19,412 nt of DNA from Alistipes sp. UBA928 (GTDB taxonomy: Bacteria; Bacteroidota; Bacteroidia; Bacteroidales; Rikenellaceae). The DNA lies in NCBI GenBank assembly GCA_002293665.1, contig DBDQ01000135.1:1-19412 (forward strand). Direction: 5' to 3'. The notes beneath the pieces are model-generated. The model searched no databases and was not told the origin of the DNA. It was given only the letters and a program-made list of their open reading frames with translations. Positions 5,794 through 14,578 of this stretch are shown here, piece by piece (within the stretch, counting starts at the first letter, position 1; the number at the start of each line of letters is the position of its first letter). The translations under genes and the position numbers were made by a program.

Positions 5794-8793
5794 TTAGAAT
5801 TTGAGGTTTACGCCGAACGTGAGTGTGCGAATGTGCGGGAACTGTCCGCGGTCGTCCAGACCCGGTGTCATCGCATTGTTGTTTCCTCCCACCAGAGCCA
5901 CTTCGGGATCGACCCCTTCGTATCCGGTGATGGTGAGTGTATTCATCACCGATGCGTATACGCGCAGCCCCTTGATGTGGCGCGAGTTGTTGAGGTTGAA
6001 CGAGTAGCCGAGCGTGATGTTGTCGATCTTCCAGTGGTCGCCGTTCTCTACGTAGTAGCTGTTAAACTCGGGAGTCACGAGCTTGCTGAGCTGCGTTTTG
6101 CCGAATATCTTGCGGTCGACGCTCGTCAGACGGTTTTCGGCGCGGGCGTTGCGCGTACCCTCGAAGTTTAGGCGCGCCCCGTTTATGATCTGATAGCCGA
6201 AGGCTCCGCGCATGGTGATCGACAGGTCGAAGTTGCGGTACTGGAACTGGTTGTTCCAACTTGCGATCTGGCGGGGCAGACCGTTCCCGATCGGCTTTTT
6301 GTCGTCGGCCGAGTGTTTGAAATCGTCGTAGGCCACTTTATCGCCATTTGCATTCTCGTATATCCACTTCCCTTCGGAGTCGACATCGACAACTTTGAAG
6401 CCCCAGAAGTTACCGAGCGGCTGGCCGAGTTGCACGATGTGCGAGGGGGTGTTCTGACCGTCGTAGTACACGGCGCCCTCGTTGTACCACGTCAGGTCGG
6501 TCTGGAAGACGCTGCCCGACAGGCTGAGCAGTTTGTTCTGGTTGAACGAGAAGGTGGCGGTGCTTGTCCAGGTGAATTTGTCGTTCTTGACGGGGGTGCC
6601 CGACAGCATGATCTCGACACCTCTGTTGCGCAGGTTGCCTCCGTTGGCCCAGGTGCGGTTGAAAAGGTTGGGCGGCACGGGCACTGGATACTGGTAGAGC
6701 AGACCTCTAACTTCGCGGTTGTAGACGTCGACGGAGCCCGACAGGCGTCCTTTGAGCATCGTGAAGTCGAGACCTATGTTGGTTTCGTGTTTCTCTTCCC
6801 ACCTCAGGTCGGGATTGGGGTTCGATGCGGGTTCGAACGTGCGCACCCATTTGCCGTTGATGAACTGGAACTGTCCGTAGCGCATCATCGCCACTCCGAG
6901 GAACGAGTTTCTCGGCTGCGAGCCGGTCACCCCGTATCCCACGCGCAATTTGAGATCGTCGAACACGTTCTGGTTCTGCATGAACGGCTCCTCCGAGATT
7001 CTCCATCCGAGCGAAACCGACGGGAACAACCCCCACACGTTGTCGGTGCCCCACAGCTGGCTGGCGCCTTCGTAGCGCAGGCTTGCCATCAACAGATAGC
7101 GATCCTTGTAAGAGTAGGTGGCGCGGCCGAAGAAACCGACCAGATTGGTGGAATTTTTGCCCGACGAGGCTTCGGCGAGTCCCTGTTTGAGCGCTTCACC
7201 GGCGCCGATGTTGTGCCATCCGCTAAGGAAACCGTCCTGGAAGTTCCAGTTGGTGAACGAACTCTCTTCGTTGTCGGTTTCGTTGTAGCTGTAACCGCCG
7301 AGGATCGAGAATTTGTGGTCGCCGAGGGTTTTGCTGTACTGGGCGGTGAATTCCAACAGTTTCTCCATGTAGGTACGCGAGGAGACTCTTGACCACGCGG
7401 TACGTCCGTCCCTTATCGAGGTGATGTGGTGTATGGTGTCCGACTCGCCGTTGTTGCGGTTATTGCGGGCGTAGGAGCCCATCAGCGAGAATGTGAGGTC
7501 GCTGATAGGATTGTAGGTGATCGTTCCGTTGTAACGGATGTTGGTGTTTTTCGAGTTGCCGTAGTGTTCATTGATGAGTGCCACGGGATTCTCGTACTCG
7601 AATTTGCTGGCGTTCTCGAAGTAGCGTCCGGGATTGTTGGGATCCATAATGGGATCGGTAGGGTTGTAGAGGGTGGCCTGCATGTAGGCGCCGTTGAAGT
7701 TGAGCTGCGGGTTGATGCTCTGAGTTCCGAGGATGCCGAATCTGACCCTCACCTTGTCGTTGAACATGCGGTGGTTGATCTCGATGCGGCCGCGGAACAT
7801 CTCGCTGTTCGACCGTATGAGAATCCCCTGCCTGCCCGAGTAGTTCACGTTGGCGATGTAGTTTGTTTGCGAGGTGCCTCCCTGGAATGTAAGGTTGTGG
7901 GTGTGGGTGATGGGGGTTCTCAGGATCTGGTCCATCCAGTTTGTCTTATACCCGTGGTCTTCGTTGGGATAGAGCGCCGCGAACTCCTCTGAGGTTAGGG
8001 TTTCGAGGCGTCTTGCGATGTGCGATGTACTGGCGTAGGTGGTGTACTCCACGTTGTTGATCTGCGCACCGCGGCTCTGGCGGGTGGTGATCAGGATCAC
8101 ACCGTTTGTACCGCGCGTACCGTAGATAGCCGCGGCCGAACCGTCCTTGAGCACATCCACCGCCTCGACATCCTCGGGGGCGACGGTACTCAATTCACCC
8201 GGTATGCCGTCGATCAGCACGAGCGGGGCGGTGTTTGCTCCGCCGATGGTGTTGGTACCGCGCAGCTGGATTTGGGTACCCGAGGTGGGGTCGCCGCTGG
8301 GATTGGTGATGATAAGCCCCGCGACTTTACCCTGAATCAACTGGCCTATGTCCTTGATCGCGCCGACGTTGAAGTTCTCGGGCCTGACGCTCGCCACCGA
8401 GCTCGTCACGTCGCCGCGGCGCTGTGTGCCGTATCCCACCACGACCACTTGGTCTATGGCAAGGGTGCTGGCCTCCATCGTCACATCCAGGTAGCTCTGG
8501 TCTGCAAGGGTCACTTCGCGGGTCGTATATCCTACGTAGTTGAAGATAAGGGTTTCACCGGACGAGGCCGAGATTCTGAAATTCCCTTCGGCGTCGGTGA
8601 TGCCACCGCCGGTGGTGCGCTGGGCAATGGAAACGACAACTCCGAGCAACGGCTGTCCGCTCCCGTCGGTAACGGTTCCCGACACCTGGCGTGTCTGGGC
8701 CAGCGCCGACACGGAGAGAGAGGCGGCCAAAGCAACGGCAAACAACTTGCGTACGGTCGACCGCACGCGTGAACAAAGTAAGCGTTCTTTCAT
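5794..8793 (-). CDS. SusC/RagA-family TonB-linked outer-membrane transporter
   Basis: A 999-residue protein. A basic N-terminus and hydrophobic stretch form a signal peptide ending ALAQ at about residue 33. Then come a carboxypeptidase-D regulatory-like domain (about 36-110, VSGTVTDGSGQPLLGVVV), the linker VVVVGYGTQRRGDVTSSV, a plug domain (about 125-240, with LIQGKVAGLII and the SusC signature GSAAAIYGTRGTNGVILITT), and a beta-barrel to the C-terminal NLKF with terminal Phe. It imports ligand captured by SusD using TonB energy. There is no extra N-terminal STN domain, so sigma/anti-sigma signalling is unlikely; the divergent hybrid two-component gene is the natural regulator. Length is normal. 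The substrate is unknown and no degradative enzyme sits nearby. Confidence 0.97.
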   Translation of the reverse strand: MKERLLCSRVRSTVRKLFAVALAASLSVSALAQTRQVSGTVTDGSGQPLLGVVVSIAQRTTGGGITDAEGNFRISASSGETLIFNYVGYTTREVTLADQSYLDVTMEASTLAIDQVVVVGYGTQRRGDVTSSVASVRPENFNVGAIKDIGQLIQGKVAGLIITNPSGDPTSGTQIQLRGTNTIGGANTAPLVLIDGIPGELSTVAPEDVEAVDVLKDGSAAAIYGTRGTNGVILITTRQSRGAQINNVEYTTYASTSHIARRLETLTSEEFAALYPNEDHGYKTNWMDQILRTPITHTHNLTFQGGTSQTNYIANVNYSGRQGILIRSNSEMFRGRIEINHRMFNDKVRVRFGILGTQSINPQLNFNGAYMQATLYNPTDPIMDPNNPGRYFENASKFEYENPVALINEHYGNSKNTNIRYNGTITYNPISDLTFSLMGSYARNNRNNGESDTIHHITSIRDGRTAWSRVSSRTYMEKLLEFTAQYSKTLGDHKFSILGGYSYNETDNEESSFTNWNFQDGFLSGWHNIGAGEALKQGLAEASSGKNSTNLVGFFGRATYSYKDRYLLMASLRYEGASQLWGTDNVWGLFPSVSLGWRISEEPFMQNQNVFDDLKLRVGYGVTGSQPRNSFLGVAMMRYGQFQFINGKWVRTFEPASNPNPDLRWEEKHETNIGLDFTMLKGRLSGSVDVYNREVRGLLYQYPVPVPPNLFNRTWANGGNLRNRGVEIMLSGTPVKNDKFTWTSTATFSFNQNKLLSLSGSVFQTDLTWYNEGAVYYDGQNTPSHIVQLGQPLGNFWGFKVVDVDSEGKWIYENANGDKVAYDDFKHSADDKKPIGNGLPRQIASWNNQFQYRNFDLSITMRGAFGYQIINGARLNFEGTRNARAENRLTSVDRKIFGKTQLSKLVTPEFNSYYVENGDHWKIDNITLGYSFNLNNSRHIKGLRVYASVMNTLTITGYEGVDPEVALVGGNNNAMTPGLDDRGQFPHIRTLTFGVNLKF

Positions 8794-8870
8794 AATGGTG
8801 ATTTTTTAGGTTTACAATAAAGTTAGTGATGATTTTTGGGTCGTTCTGCCTTCAGGTTCGAATGACCGTA

Positions 8871-8878
8871 CAAAGGTG
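8871..8878 (-). promoter_or_regulatory. Candidate -7 box of the susC-susD operon
   Basis: The minus-strand sequence CACCTTTG matches TAnnTTTG at all but the first base and lies 77 bases before the susC ATG. A poor -33 match (TTTC within GTTTCGG, near 8890-8896) would suit an activator-dependent promoter. It sits just downstream, in the susC direction, of the candidate operator repeats. Confidence 0.42.
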
Positions 8879-8893
8879 CGTCAATCGTTCCGA

Positions 8894-8935
8894 AACAATT
8901 TCCGCCATTGTTGATAATAGTATCAATCATGTTGA
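8894..8935. promoter_or_regulatory. Candidate operator of the hybrid two-component regulator
   Basis: Three overlapping symmetries occur in this divergent intergenic region. TGTTGA is repeated directly at 8909-8914 and 8930-8935, exactly 21 bases apart, or two helical turns. AACAAT (8894-8899) and ATTGTT (8907-8912) form an inverted repeat with a 7-base spacer. TTGATA (8911-8916) and TATCAA (8921-8926) form another with a 4-base spacer. AraC-type domains usually bind direct repeats about two turns apart. The repeats would lie about 45-70 bases before the inferred susC transcription start, a normal activator position. Binding is inference. Confidence 0.45.
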
Positions 8936-8957
8936 AATGGAGCTCTGCTCCCCCTCC

Positions 8958-8965
8958 TGCATTTG
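8958..8965 (+). promoter_or_regulatory. Possible -7 box of the hybrid two-component gene
   Basis: TGCATTTG differs from TAnnTTTG at one fixed base and lies 39 bases before the chosen ATG at 9005. If real, the in-frame TTG at 8963 is part of the promoter and cannot be the start codon. The -33 region is weak (TTGA at 8932-8935). Confidence 0.3.
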
Positions 8966-9004
8966 TATATCCCCCGATTTATTGCAATCATTGTGGTTGT
9001 TGTC

Positions 9005-12000
9005 ATGACCCACTCCTCGACATTGCCCGGCCGCACCTTCCTGTCGGTCGTATTTACGCTCCTGCTCCTGCTGCCGGCCCTGCCTGCGCGGGGCCAGAGA
9101 GAGCATTACGTCTTTTCTCAGATGACGGCGATGGACGGGCTGTCGGACAACAACATCCGTAGCATCGGCCAGCTTCCCGACGGCCGCATAGTGACGGTCA
9201 CCCTGGGGCTGCTCAACGTCTTCGACGGCGCGTCGTTCCGCGAGATTCACTTCGACCGGTCTAAAGCCTCCTCCCTGCCCGGCTACACGGGCCACCACCA
9301 AATGTATATCTCCTCCGAGGGCCACCTGTGGCTCAAGAACCAGATGACGCTGATGCTTGTCGACATGGATCGGATGCGCTTCGTCGCCGACGCCGACAGT
9401 GTGCTGCTCTCATGGGGTGTTCGAGAACCCCTGTCCGACTTCTTCATGGACGCCGACGAAAACTTCTGGCTCGTAACCCGTTCGGGCGACCTGCTCCGCC
9501 GCCGCGTGGGGAGCGATACGAGCGAGTGTTTCCTCACCGGAGTGAACAGGCCTGGCGACCGGCTATTCGACATCGCTACGGTCGGCAACGAAATATTTCT
9601 CTTCTACAGCTCAGGCACGATGATCTGTTACGGCATCTCCGACGGGCGTGAGCGCTACCGCGACGACATGCAGCTTCCGCCTCAGCGCGAGGATCATAGT
9701 TGGTACGTGCTCCACGTCATCACCCACGACGGCTATCTGTATCAGCTGTGGAACGGCACGGCCTCGTCGGTGGCGCTGCGCTACGACACGCGGCAAAGGC
9801 GCCGGGAGAAGCTGCTCGAGACCGACTACTGGCTGAACGTGATCTCGATCGATGTCGCCGGCGACATCTGGATTTCGTGTCGTGAGGGGCTGTGGCGCGT
9901 CGATCCCGAGACGGGCCGGCAGCACTTTCTCGATACGCTCAGCCTTGTCGACGGCGAGGTCGTCGCCACCGAGGTCAGTACGCTCTACAACGACTCCCAG
10001 GGCGGTTTCTGGGTCGGAACCCTCGACCGGGGACTGCTCTATTACCACCGCGACCGCTTTGCGTTCCGCAACGTGGGAAAGACATTCTTCGGAGCGGGCG
10101 GTCTGCCTGCGCTCAAAGTGACGGGTTTCGCCGTGACGGGAGGAGAAACTATGGTCGGCACCGACAAGGGGCTGTTCGTTTGGTCGGACTCGCACACCTC
10201 GCTTTCGATCCGGCCCGGTTTTCCGCTCACGGCGTGCCACACCCTCGCCAGGGATTCGTCGGATGTGGTGTGGGTCGGCACCGAAGAGGGACTGTTCCGT
10301 CTGTCGGGCTCGCCGTCCGAAAACCGGCCCGTCATTCGCGGGGTCGTGAACCACATCTTCGAGAGCCGCGACGGCACCTTTTACATCTGCATGCCTGGCG
10401 CCGGGTTCGGCGTTTTCGACCGCGCCACGGGGCGTTTCCGGCGCGTGGACTCCTCTGCGCGGATGGTGTTTCAGTTGATCGATCACGGTGAGGATAGCAT
10501 CATGGGGATCTCCAGCCGCGGAACGTTCCTCTATCGCCCCTCCACGGGAGAGATTCTCTACTCCGACTCCCCGGCGTGGGACGGACCGGAGGTCGGACTG
10601 TTCAACAACCGCGAATTCAACTGCCTGCTCTCTGACAGCCGGGGCCTGCTGTGGTTCGGTTCGCTCGACGGTCTGCATGTGTGGGACCCTTCGGCACGCA
10701 CCTTCCGGTCGTTCCACACCGAGGACGGACTGGTCAACAACTTCGTCTGTTCGTTGATCGAAGACCCCTCGGGCAAGATATGGGCCACCACCTCCAACGG
10801 CGTTTCGAACATCGGGATCGTCCGTATCGGCGGCGAGTACCACTACCAGATTACCAGTTACAACCGCTACGACGGCATTCTGGAGCACGGCTTCATAAAC
10901 CGTTCCGTCCGGCTCACTTCCGACGGTAGGCTCCTGGCCGGCGGGTTCGACGGATTCAACGTCATCGACACCGGTTACCGGCGCACCCCGGTCTCCTTTC
11001 CTGGCAAGCCCCTGTTCGTGAGTTTCGCGCTGGCCGGTACCGAGATCGAACCCGTCACCAAGACCGGACTCATTAAACTCAAATATAACCAGAACAACTT
11101 TACGATTGGATTCTCGGCCCTCAATTACATCAATCCTGCCCAGACCTACTACCGCTACATTCTCGAAGGGGCCGACGGGGAGTGGCACGAGGCGGGATCG
11201 GTCGACGGCACGGGCAGCGCCCACTACATGAACCTTCCCTCGGGCCGCTATACCTTCCGGGTGTTTGCCGCTGCGGGCGACCGCGTGTGGAAGGGTGGGG
11301 GAGCCGAACTGTCGATCGAGGTGGCCGATCCGTGGTGGGCCACTCCGTGGGCGTTGGCGACATATGTCATGCTGATCGGGGCTCTTCTTTCGCTCGGCGT
11401 CTGGACATGGATCAGGGCCGGGAGAGTGAAAATGGAGCGCGAGCAAAACGAAAGGATGGACGATATGAAGTTCCGCTTCTTCACCAACATCAACCACGAC
11501 CTGCGCACCCCCCTAACGCTGATACTCACGCCGCTCGATGTGATCCTCGGCAAACTGCCCGCCGGCGAACTGAAAGAGCAGTTGGAGAGGATGTACCGCA
11601 ACGGCCAGTACCTGCTCGACATGATAAACCAGTTGCTCGATTTCCGCCGGCTCGAGGCGAAGGGCGAGACGGTCGAACTCTCGCTGTTCAACGTGGGTCG
11701 TTTCATCGAAAGTCTGACGGGCTCGTTCCAGGATTTGACCCGCAACCGCAGGATCGCCCTCACTATGGAGTGCCGGGAGGATGTGTGGGCCCATCTCGAC
11801 AAAAACAAGGTACACAAGATAGTCTACAACCTGCTCTCCAACGCCGTCCGCTTCACTCCCGACGGAGGCTCGATCCGCGTGGTGTTCGACACCGTGGCGG
11901 AGGGCACGGAGGGTGGAAATGGCGAGCGTGCCTCGCTGAGGATTCGCATGGAGGACACCGGATGCGGCATCGCAGAGAAAGACCTTCCCCACATCTTCAC

Positions 12001-12952
12001 CCGTTTCTACCGCGGCTCCCGTTCTAACGGCGACAACACAGGCAGCGGTCTGGGGCTCCATATAGTCCGCGAGTATGTCAGGCTCCACAACGGCACGGTG
12101 AAGGCCGAAAACCGGCCCGAGGGAGGGTCGGTATTCACGGTGCTGTTTCCGGCCGATCTCGAACCCGAAAACACGGAGGCGACCGACGCGCAAAGTCCGG
12201 AGGATAAGAACCTTCCCGAACTGCTGGTCGTGGAGGACAACGAGGAGTTCCTCGATTTCCTGTGCAACCACCTGTCGGGCCTCTACCGTGTCACCCGTGC
12301 ACGCGACGGGCTCGACGGCTGGGAGGCGATCTGCCGCGAGGTGCCCGATCTGATCCTGAGCGACATCATGATGCCCCGAATGGACGGCCTCGATCTGTGC
12401 CGCATGGTCAAAGCCGACATTCGCTTCTCCCACATCCCGGTGATACTGCTCACCGCCCGTTCGAGCTCCGAGTCGGAGATCGAAGGCTATGGAGTGGGGG
12501 CCGACGCCTACATCTCCAAGCCCTTCCGCATGGATATACTGCAACTGCGCATCCGCAATCTCATAGACCGCCAGAATCAGCGGAAAGCCCTTTTCCAGAG
12601 GGCGATAGTGATCCTGCCCGAGAACCTCACTGCCACCGATCTCGACCAGCAACTGATCCGCCGCGCCCTCGATCTGGTCGAGAAAAATCTCTCCAACTCC
12701 GACTACTCGGTCGACCAGCTCAGCCGCGACATGTGCATGGATCGCACGGGGCTCTACCGCAAACTGATGGCCATAGTTGGGCAGTCTCCATCTGCTTTCA
12801 TACGCTCCATAAGGCTCAAAAAGGCGGCAATGTTGCTCAAACAGGGGCTGAGCATCTCCGAAATCTCAAGCATGGTGGGCTTCGGAACGGTAAGCTATTT
12901 CAGCAAGTGTTTTCAGGAAGAGTTTGGCGTCAAACCCTCGCGCTACGTCTGA
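9005..12952 (+). CDS. Hybrid two-component system sensor kinase/response regulator with AraC-type DNA-binding domain (HTCS)
   Basis: A 1315-residue one-protein signalling system. A signal peptide (about 1-31) leads into a periplasmic two-component beta-propeller region (to about 675) with repeated blade motifs such as DGLSDNNIRSI, GGFWVGTLDRGLLYY and DGLVNNFVCSLIED. A Y_Y_Y domain follows (about 690-770), then one membrane helix (about 780-800). The cytoplasmic part has a HisKA domain with His831 (NINHDLRTP), an ATPase domain (N-box NLLSNAVRF, G-boxes EDTGCGIA and GSGLGLHIV), a receiver with Asp1120 (LILSDIMMPRMDG) and Lys1172 (SKPF), and an AraC helix-turn-helix (about 1220-1315, ISEISSMVGFGTVSYFSKCF). 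In this family ligand binding to the propeller activates the neighbouring susCD genes, which diverge from this gene. ATG 9005 is preferred over TTG 8963 because the signal peptide begins there. All catalytic residues are present. Confidence 0.96.
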   Translation: MTHSSTLPGRTFLSVVFTLLLLLPALPARGQREHYVFSQMTAMDGLSDNNIRSIGQLPDGRIVTVTLGLLNVFDGASFREIHFDRSKASSLPGYTGHHQMYISSEGHLWLKNQMTLMLVDMDRMRFVADADSVLLSWGVREPLSDFFMDADENFWLVTRSGDLLRRRVGSDTSECFLTGVNRPGDRLFDIATVGNEIFLFYSSGTMICYGISDGRERYRDDMQLPPQREDHSWYVLHVITHDGYLYQLWNGTASSVALRYDTRQRRREKLLETDYWLNVISIDVAGDIWISCREGLWRVDPETGRQHFLDTLSLVDGEVVATEVSTLYNDSQGGFWVGTLDRGLLYYHRDRFAFRNVGKTFFGAGGLPALKVTGFAVTGGETMVGTDKGLFVWSDSHTSLSIRPGFPLTACHTLARDSSDVVWVGTEEGLFRLSGSPSENRPVIRGVVNHIFESRDGTFYICMPGAGFGVFDRATGRFRRVDSSARMVFQLIDHGEDSIMGISSRGTFLYRPSTGEILYSDSPAWDGPEVGLFNNREFNCLLSDSRGLLWFGSLDGLHVWDPSARTFRSFHTEDGLVNNFVCSLIEDPSGKIWATTSNGVSNIGIVRIGGEYHYQITSYNRYDGILEHGFINRSVRLTSDGRLLAGGFDGFNVIDTGYRRTPVSFPGKPLFVSFALAGTEIEPVTKTGLIKLKYNQNNFTIGFSALNYINPAQTYYRYILEGADGEWHEAGSVDGTGSAHYMNLPSGRYTFRVFAAAGDRVWKGGGAELSIEVADPWWATPWALATYVMLIGALLSLGVWTWIRAGRVKMEREQNERMDDMKFRFFTNINHDLRTPLTLILTPLDVILGKLPAGELKEQLERMYRNGQYLLDMINQLLDFRRLEAKGETVELSLFNVGRFIESLTGSFQDLTRNRRIALTMECREDVWAHLDKNKVHKIVYNLLSNAVRFTPDGGSIRVVFDTVAEGTEGGNGERASLRIRMEDTGCGIAEKDLPHIFTRFYRGSRSNGDNTGSGLGLHIVREYVRLHNGTVKAENRPEGGSVFTVLFPADLEPENTEATDAQSPEDKNLPELLVVEDNEEFLDFLCNHLSGLYRVTRARDGLDGWEAICREVPDLILSDIMMPRMDGLDLCRMVKADIRFSHIPVILLTARSSSESEIEGYGVGADAYISKPFRMDILQLRIRNLIDRQNQRKALFQRAIVILPENLTATDLDQQLIRRALDLVEKNLSNSDYSVDQLSRDMCMDRTGLYRKLMAIVGQSPSAFIRSIRLKKAAMLLKQGLSISEISSMVGFGTVSYFSKCFQEEFGVKPSRYV

Positions 12953-12985
12953 CACCCCGGCCGCTTCGGTTGCAAAAAGCATAAC

Positions 12986-13019
12986 AAAAAACGGCATTCT
13001 GTGAGGAATGCCGTTTTTT
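12986..13019. terminator. Bidirectional intrinsic terminator between the HTCS and trpB2 genes
   Basis: A perfect 14-bp stem, AAAAAACGGCATTC (12986-12999) and GAATGCCGTTTTTT (13006-13019), has a 6-base loop. A-runs and T-runs flank it on both sides, so it works for both converging genes; it lies 33 bases after the regulator stop and 15 bases after the trpB2 stop. Confidence 0.93.
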
Positions 13020-13034
13020 ACGCCAGAACGTGAC

Positions 13035-14399
13035 TCAGATCAGTTTCTCGAGCACCGAGACGGTCTTTGCGATCTCGGCATCGGTGAGCACATAGTTTTT
13101 GAGTGCTCCGCTCAGGTACTGCTCGTATGCGTAGAGGTCTATCATGCCATGACCCGAAAGGTTGAACACTATGGTGCGGCTCTCACCTGCCTCCTGCGCC
13201 GCGCGCGCCTCGCAGATGGCGGCGTATATCGCGTGTGTCGACTCGGGAGCCGGAATGATCCCTTCGGTCTTGGCAAACAGCACTCCCGCCGCAAGCGACT
13301 CCACCTGTTCTATATCGACGGCCTCGAAAAGCCCGTCTTTCAAAAGCTGGCTCACGGTCGATCCGGCGCCGTGGTAACGCAGACCTCCGGCATGAATATC
13401 GGCGGGATGGAAAGCGTGCCCCAAAGTAAACATAGGGATCAGAGGCGTCAGCCCCGCCGAGTCGCCGTGGTCGTACTGGAACTCGCCGCGCGTAAGTTTC
13501 GGACAGCATGTCGGCTCGGCGGCAATGAGCCTTGTCTTCCGCCGCCCGGCAAGATTCTCGCGCAGGAACGGAAAAGCTATCCCGCCGAAGTTCGATCCGC
13601 CGCCGAAACAGCCTATCACAACGTCGGGGTAGTCGCCCACCATCTCCATCTGCCTCATCGCCTCCTCACCTATGATTGTCTGGTGAAGGATCACGTGGTT
13701 GAGCACACTGCCGAGGCAGTAGCGCGCGTCCTCGTTCTTCATCACCAACTCCACCGCCTCGGAGATCGCGCCGCCGAGAGTACCGCCGTCGTCGGGGTTT
13801 GCGGCGAGCATGGCGCGTCCCACCTCTGTGGTGTCGCTCGGCGAGGCAAACACATCGGCGCCCCACGTGTTCATCATCATCTTGCGGTATGGTTTCTGGT
13901 TAAAACTCACCTTCACCATGTAGACCCTCAGATCGAGTCCGAACATCTCTGCGGCCATCGCCATCGCCGATCCCCACTGTCCGCCGCCGGTTTCTGTGGT
14001 CATGCGGTGCAGCCCCTGTTTCGAGGCGTAGTACGCCTGCGCGACTGCGCTGTTGGGCTTGTGCGATCCGGCGGGCGATACGCTTTCGTTCTTAAAGTAT
14101 ATCTTGATACCGGCGGGCAGGTCCAGTGCCTTTTCGAGCTGCGTGGCGCGAGCCATCGGCGTACATCTCCATATTTTGTAGACATCCTGCACGGGCTCGG
14201 GAATGTCGATCCACCTCTCGGTAGACATCTCCTGGTTGACGAGTTCCTCGACGAAGATGCGGTTCATCAGCTCTTTGGTAACCGGCTGTTTGGTTCCCGG
14301 ATGGAGCAGGGGCAGCGGTTTGTTGGGCATGTCGGCCACGATGTTGTACCATTGCCTCGGCAGTTCGCTGTCGGGCAGCACGATCTTTTTGGTTTTCAT
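13035..14399 (-). CDS. TrpB2-type tryptophan synthase beta chain-like PLP enzyme
   Basis: A 454-residue fold-type II pyridoxal-phosphate enzyme. The PLP lysine is Lys114 in SPAGSHKPNSA, the catalytic Glu is in TETGGGQWG (Glu136), the phosphate-binding loop is GGGSN (266-270), and AEPTCCP and TEGIIPAPESTHA are also typical. The long N-terminus with LHPGTKQPV and the length (canonical TrpB is about 400) place it in the TrpB2 group, not the TrpA-partnered TrpB1 group. TrpB2 enzymes join indole and serine to make tryptophan and often stand alone, as here: no other trp gene is in the window. It may salvage indole; other serine-derived activities are possible. It has its own promoter and a shared terminator, so it is monocistronic. 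The ATG at 14399 gives the expected N-terminus. Confidence 0.93.
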   Translation of the reverse strand: MKTKKIVLPDSELPRQWYNIVADMPNKPLPLLHPGTKQPVTKELMNRIFVEELVNQEMSTERWIDIPEPVQDVYKIWRCTPMARATQLEKALDLPAGIKIYFKNESVSPAGSHKPNSAVAQAYYASKQGLHRMTTETGGGQWGSAMAMAAEMFGLDLRVYMVKVSFNQKPYRKMMMNTWGADVFASPSDTTEVGRAMLAANPDDGGTLGGAISEAVELVMKNEDARYCLGSVLNHVILHQTIIGEEAMRQMEMVGDYPDVVIGCFGGGSNFGGIAFPFLRENLAGRRKTRLIAAEPTCCPKLTRGEFQYDHGDSAGLTPLIPMFTLGHAFHPADIHAGGLRYHGAGSTVSQLLKDGLFEAVDIEQVESLAAGVLFAKTEGIIPAPESTHAIYAAICEARAAQEAGESRTIVFNLSGHGMIDLYAYEQYLSGALKNYVLTDAEIAKTVSVLEKLI

Positions 14400-14419
14400 A
14401 GTGAATGATTATTTGACGA

Positions 14420-14451
14420 CAAAATTACACCATAAATGTTAAAATTCCAAA
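14420..14451 (-). promoter_or_regulatory. Promoter of the trpB2 gene
   Basis: Read on the minus strand, TTTG (14448-14451) is followed after 20 bases by TAATTTTG (14420-14427). Both match the Bacteroidetes -33 TTTG and -7 TAnnTTTG elements at a normal spacing, and the -7 box ends 20 bases before the ATG, which predicts a short leader. Confidence 0.68.
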
Positions 14452-14521
14452 CTATTTTGTTAAAAAACCAAGAAAATGGAAATATGTTCGGAATAGTTGG
14501 TGTTTTGTAAAAATTTTAATA

Positions 14522-14529
14522 TACATTTG
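14522..14529 (+). promoter_or_regulatory. Candidate -7 box of the phosphoesterase-ribD-MFS operon
   Basis: TACATTTG is a full match to TAnnTTTG, 49 bases before the ATG at 14579. A TTG at 14497-14499 (22-base spacing) or TTTG at 14504-14507 (14-base spacing) are imperfect -33 candidates. The intergenic region is AT-rich and divergent with trpB2. Confidence 0.5.
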
Positions 14530-14578
14530 TATTTGTATTAACACACGACTAATCTCGACCAACGGGCCACGTTTATCT

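Noticed and set aside
8963..9004. TTG start extending the HTCS protein by 14 residues
   Set aside because: The signal peptide begins naturally at ATG 9005, and the TTG lies in a possible -7 box.
9611..11497. 628-residue open frame on the minus strand inside the HTCS gene
   Set aside because: It lies entirely antisense to a gene with intact propeller and kinase motifs, has a low-complexity Arg/Val/Glu/His-rich translation, and reflects high-GC codon bias. The same applies to the antisense frames at 456-1616, 4840-5751, 6313-7392, 11513-12652, 13008-14408 and 17294-18088.
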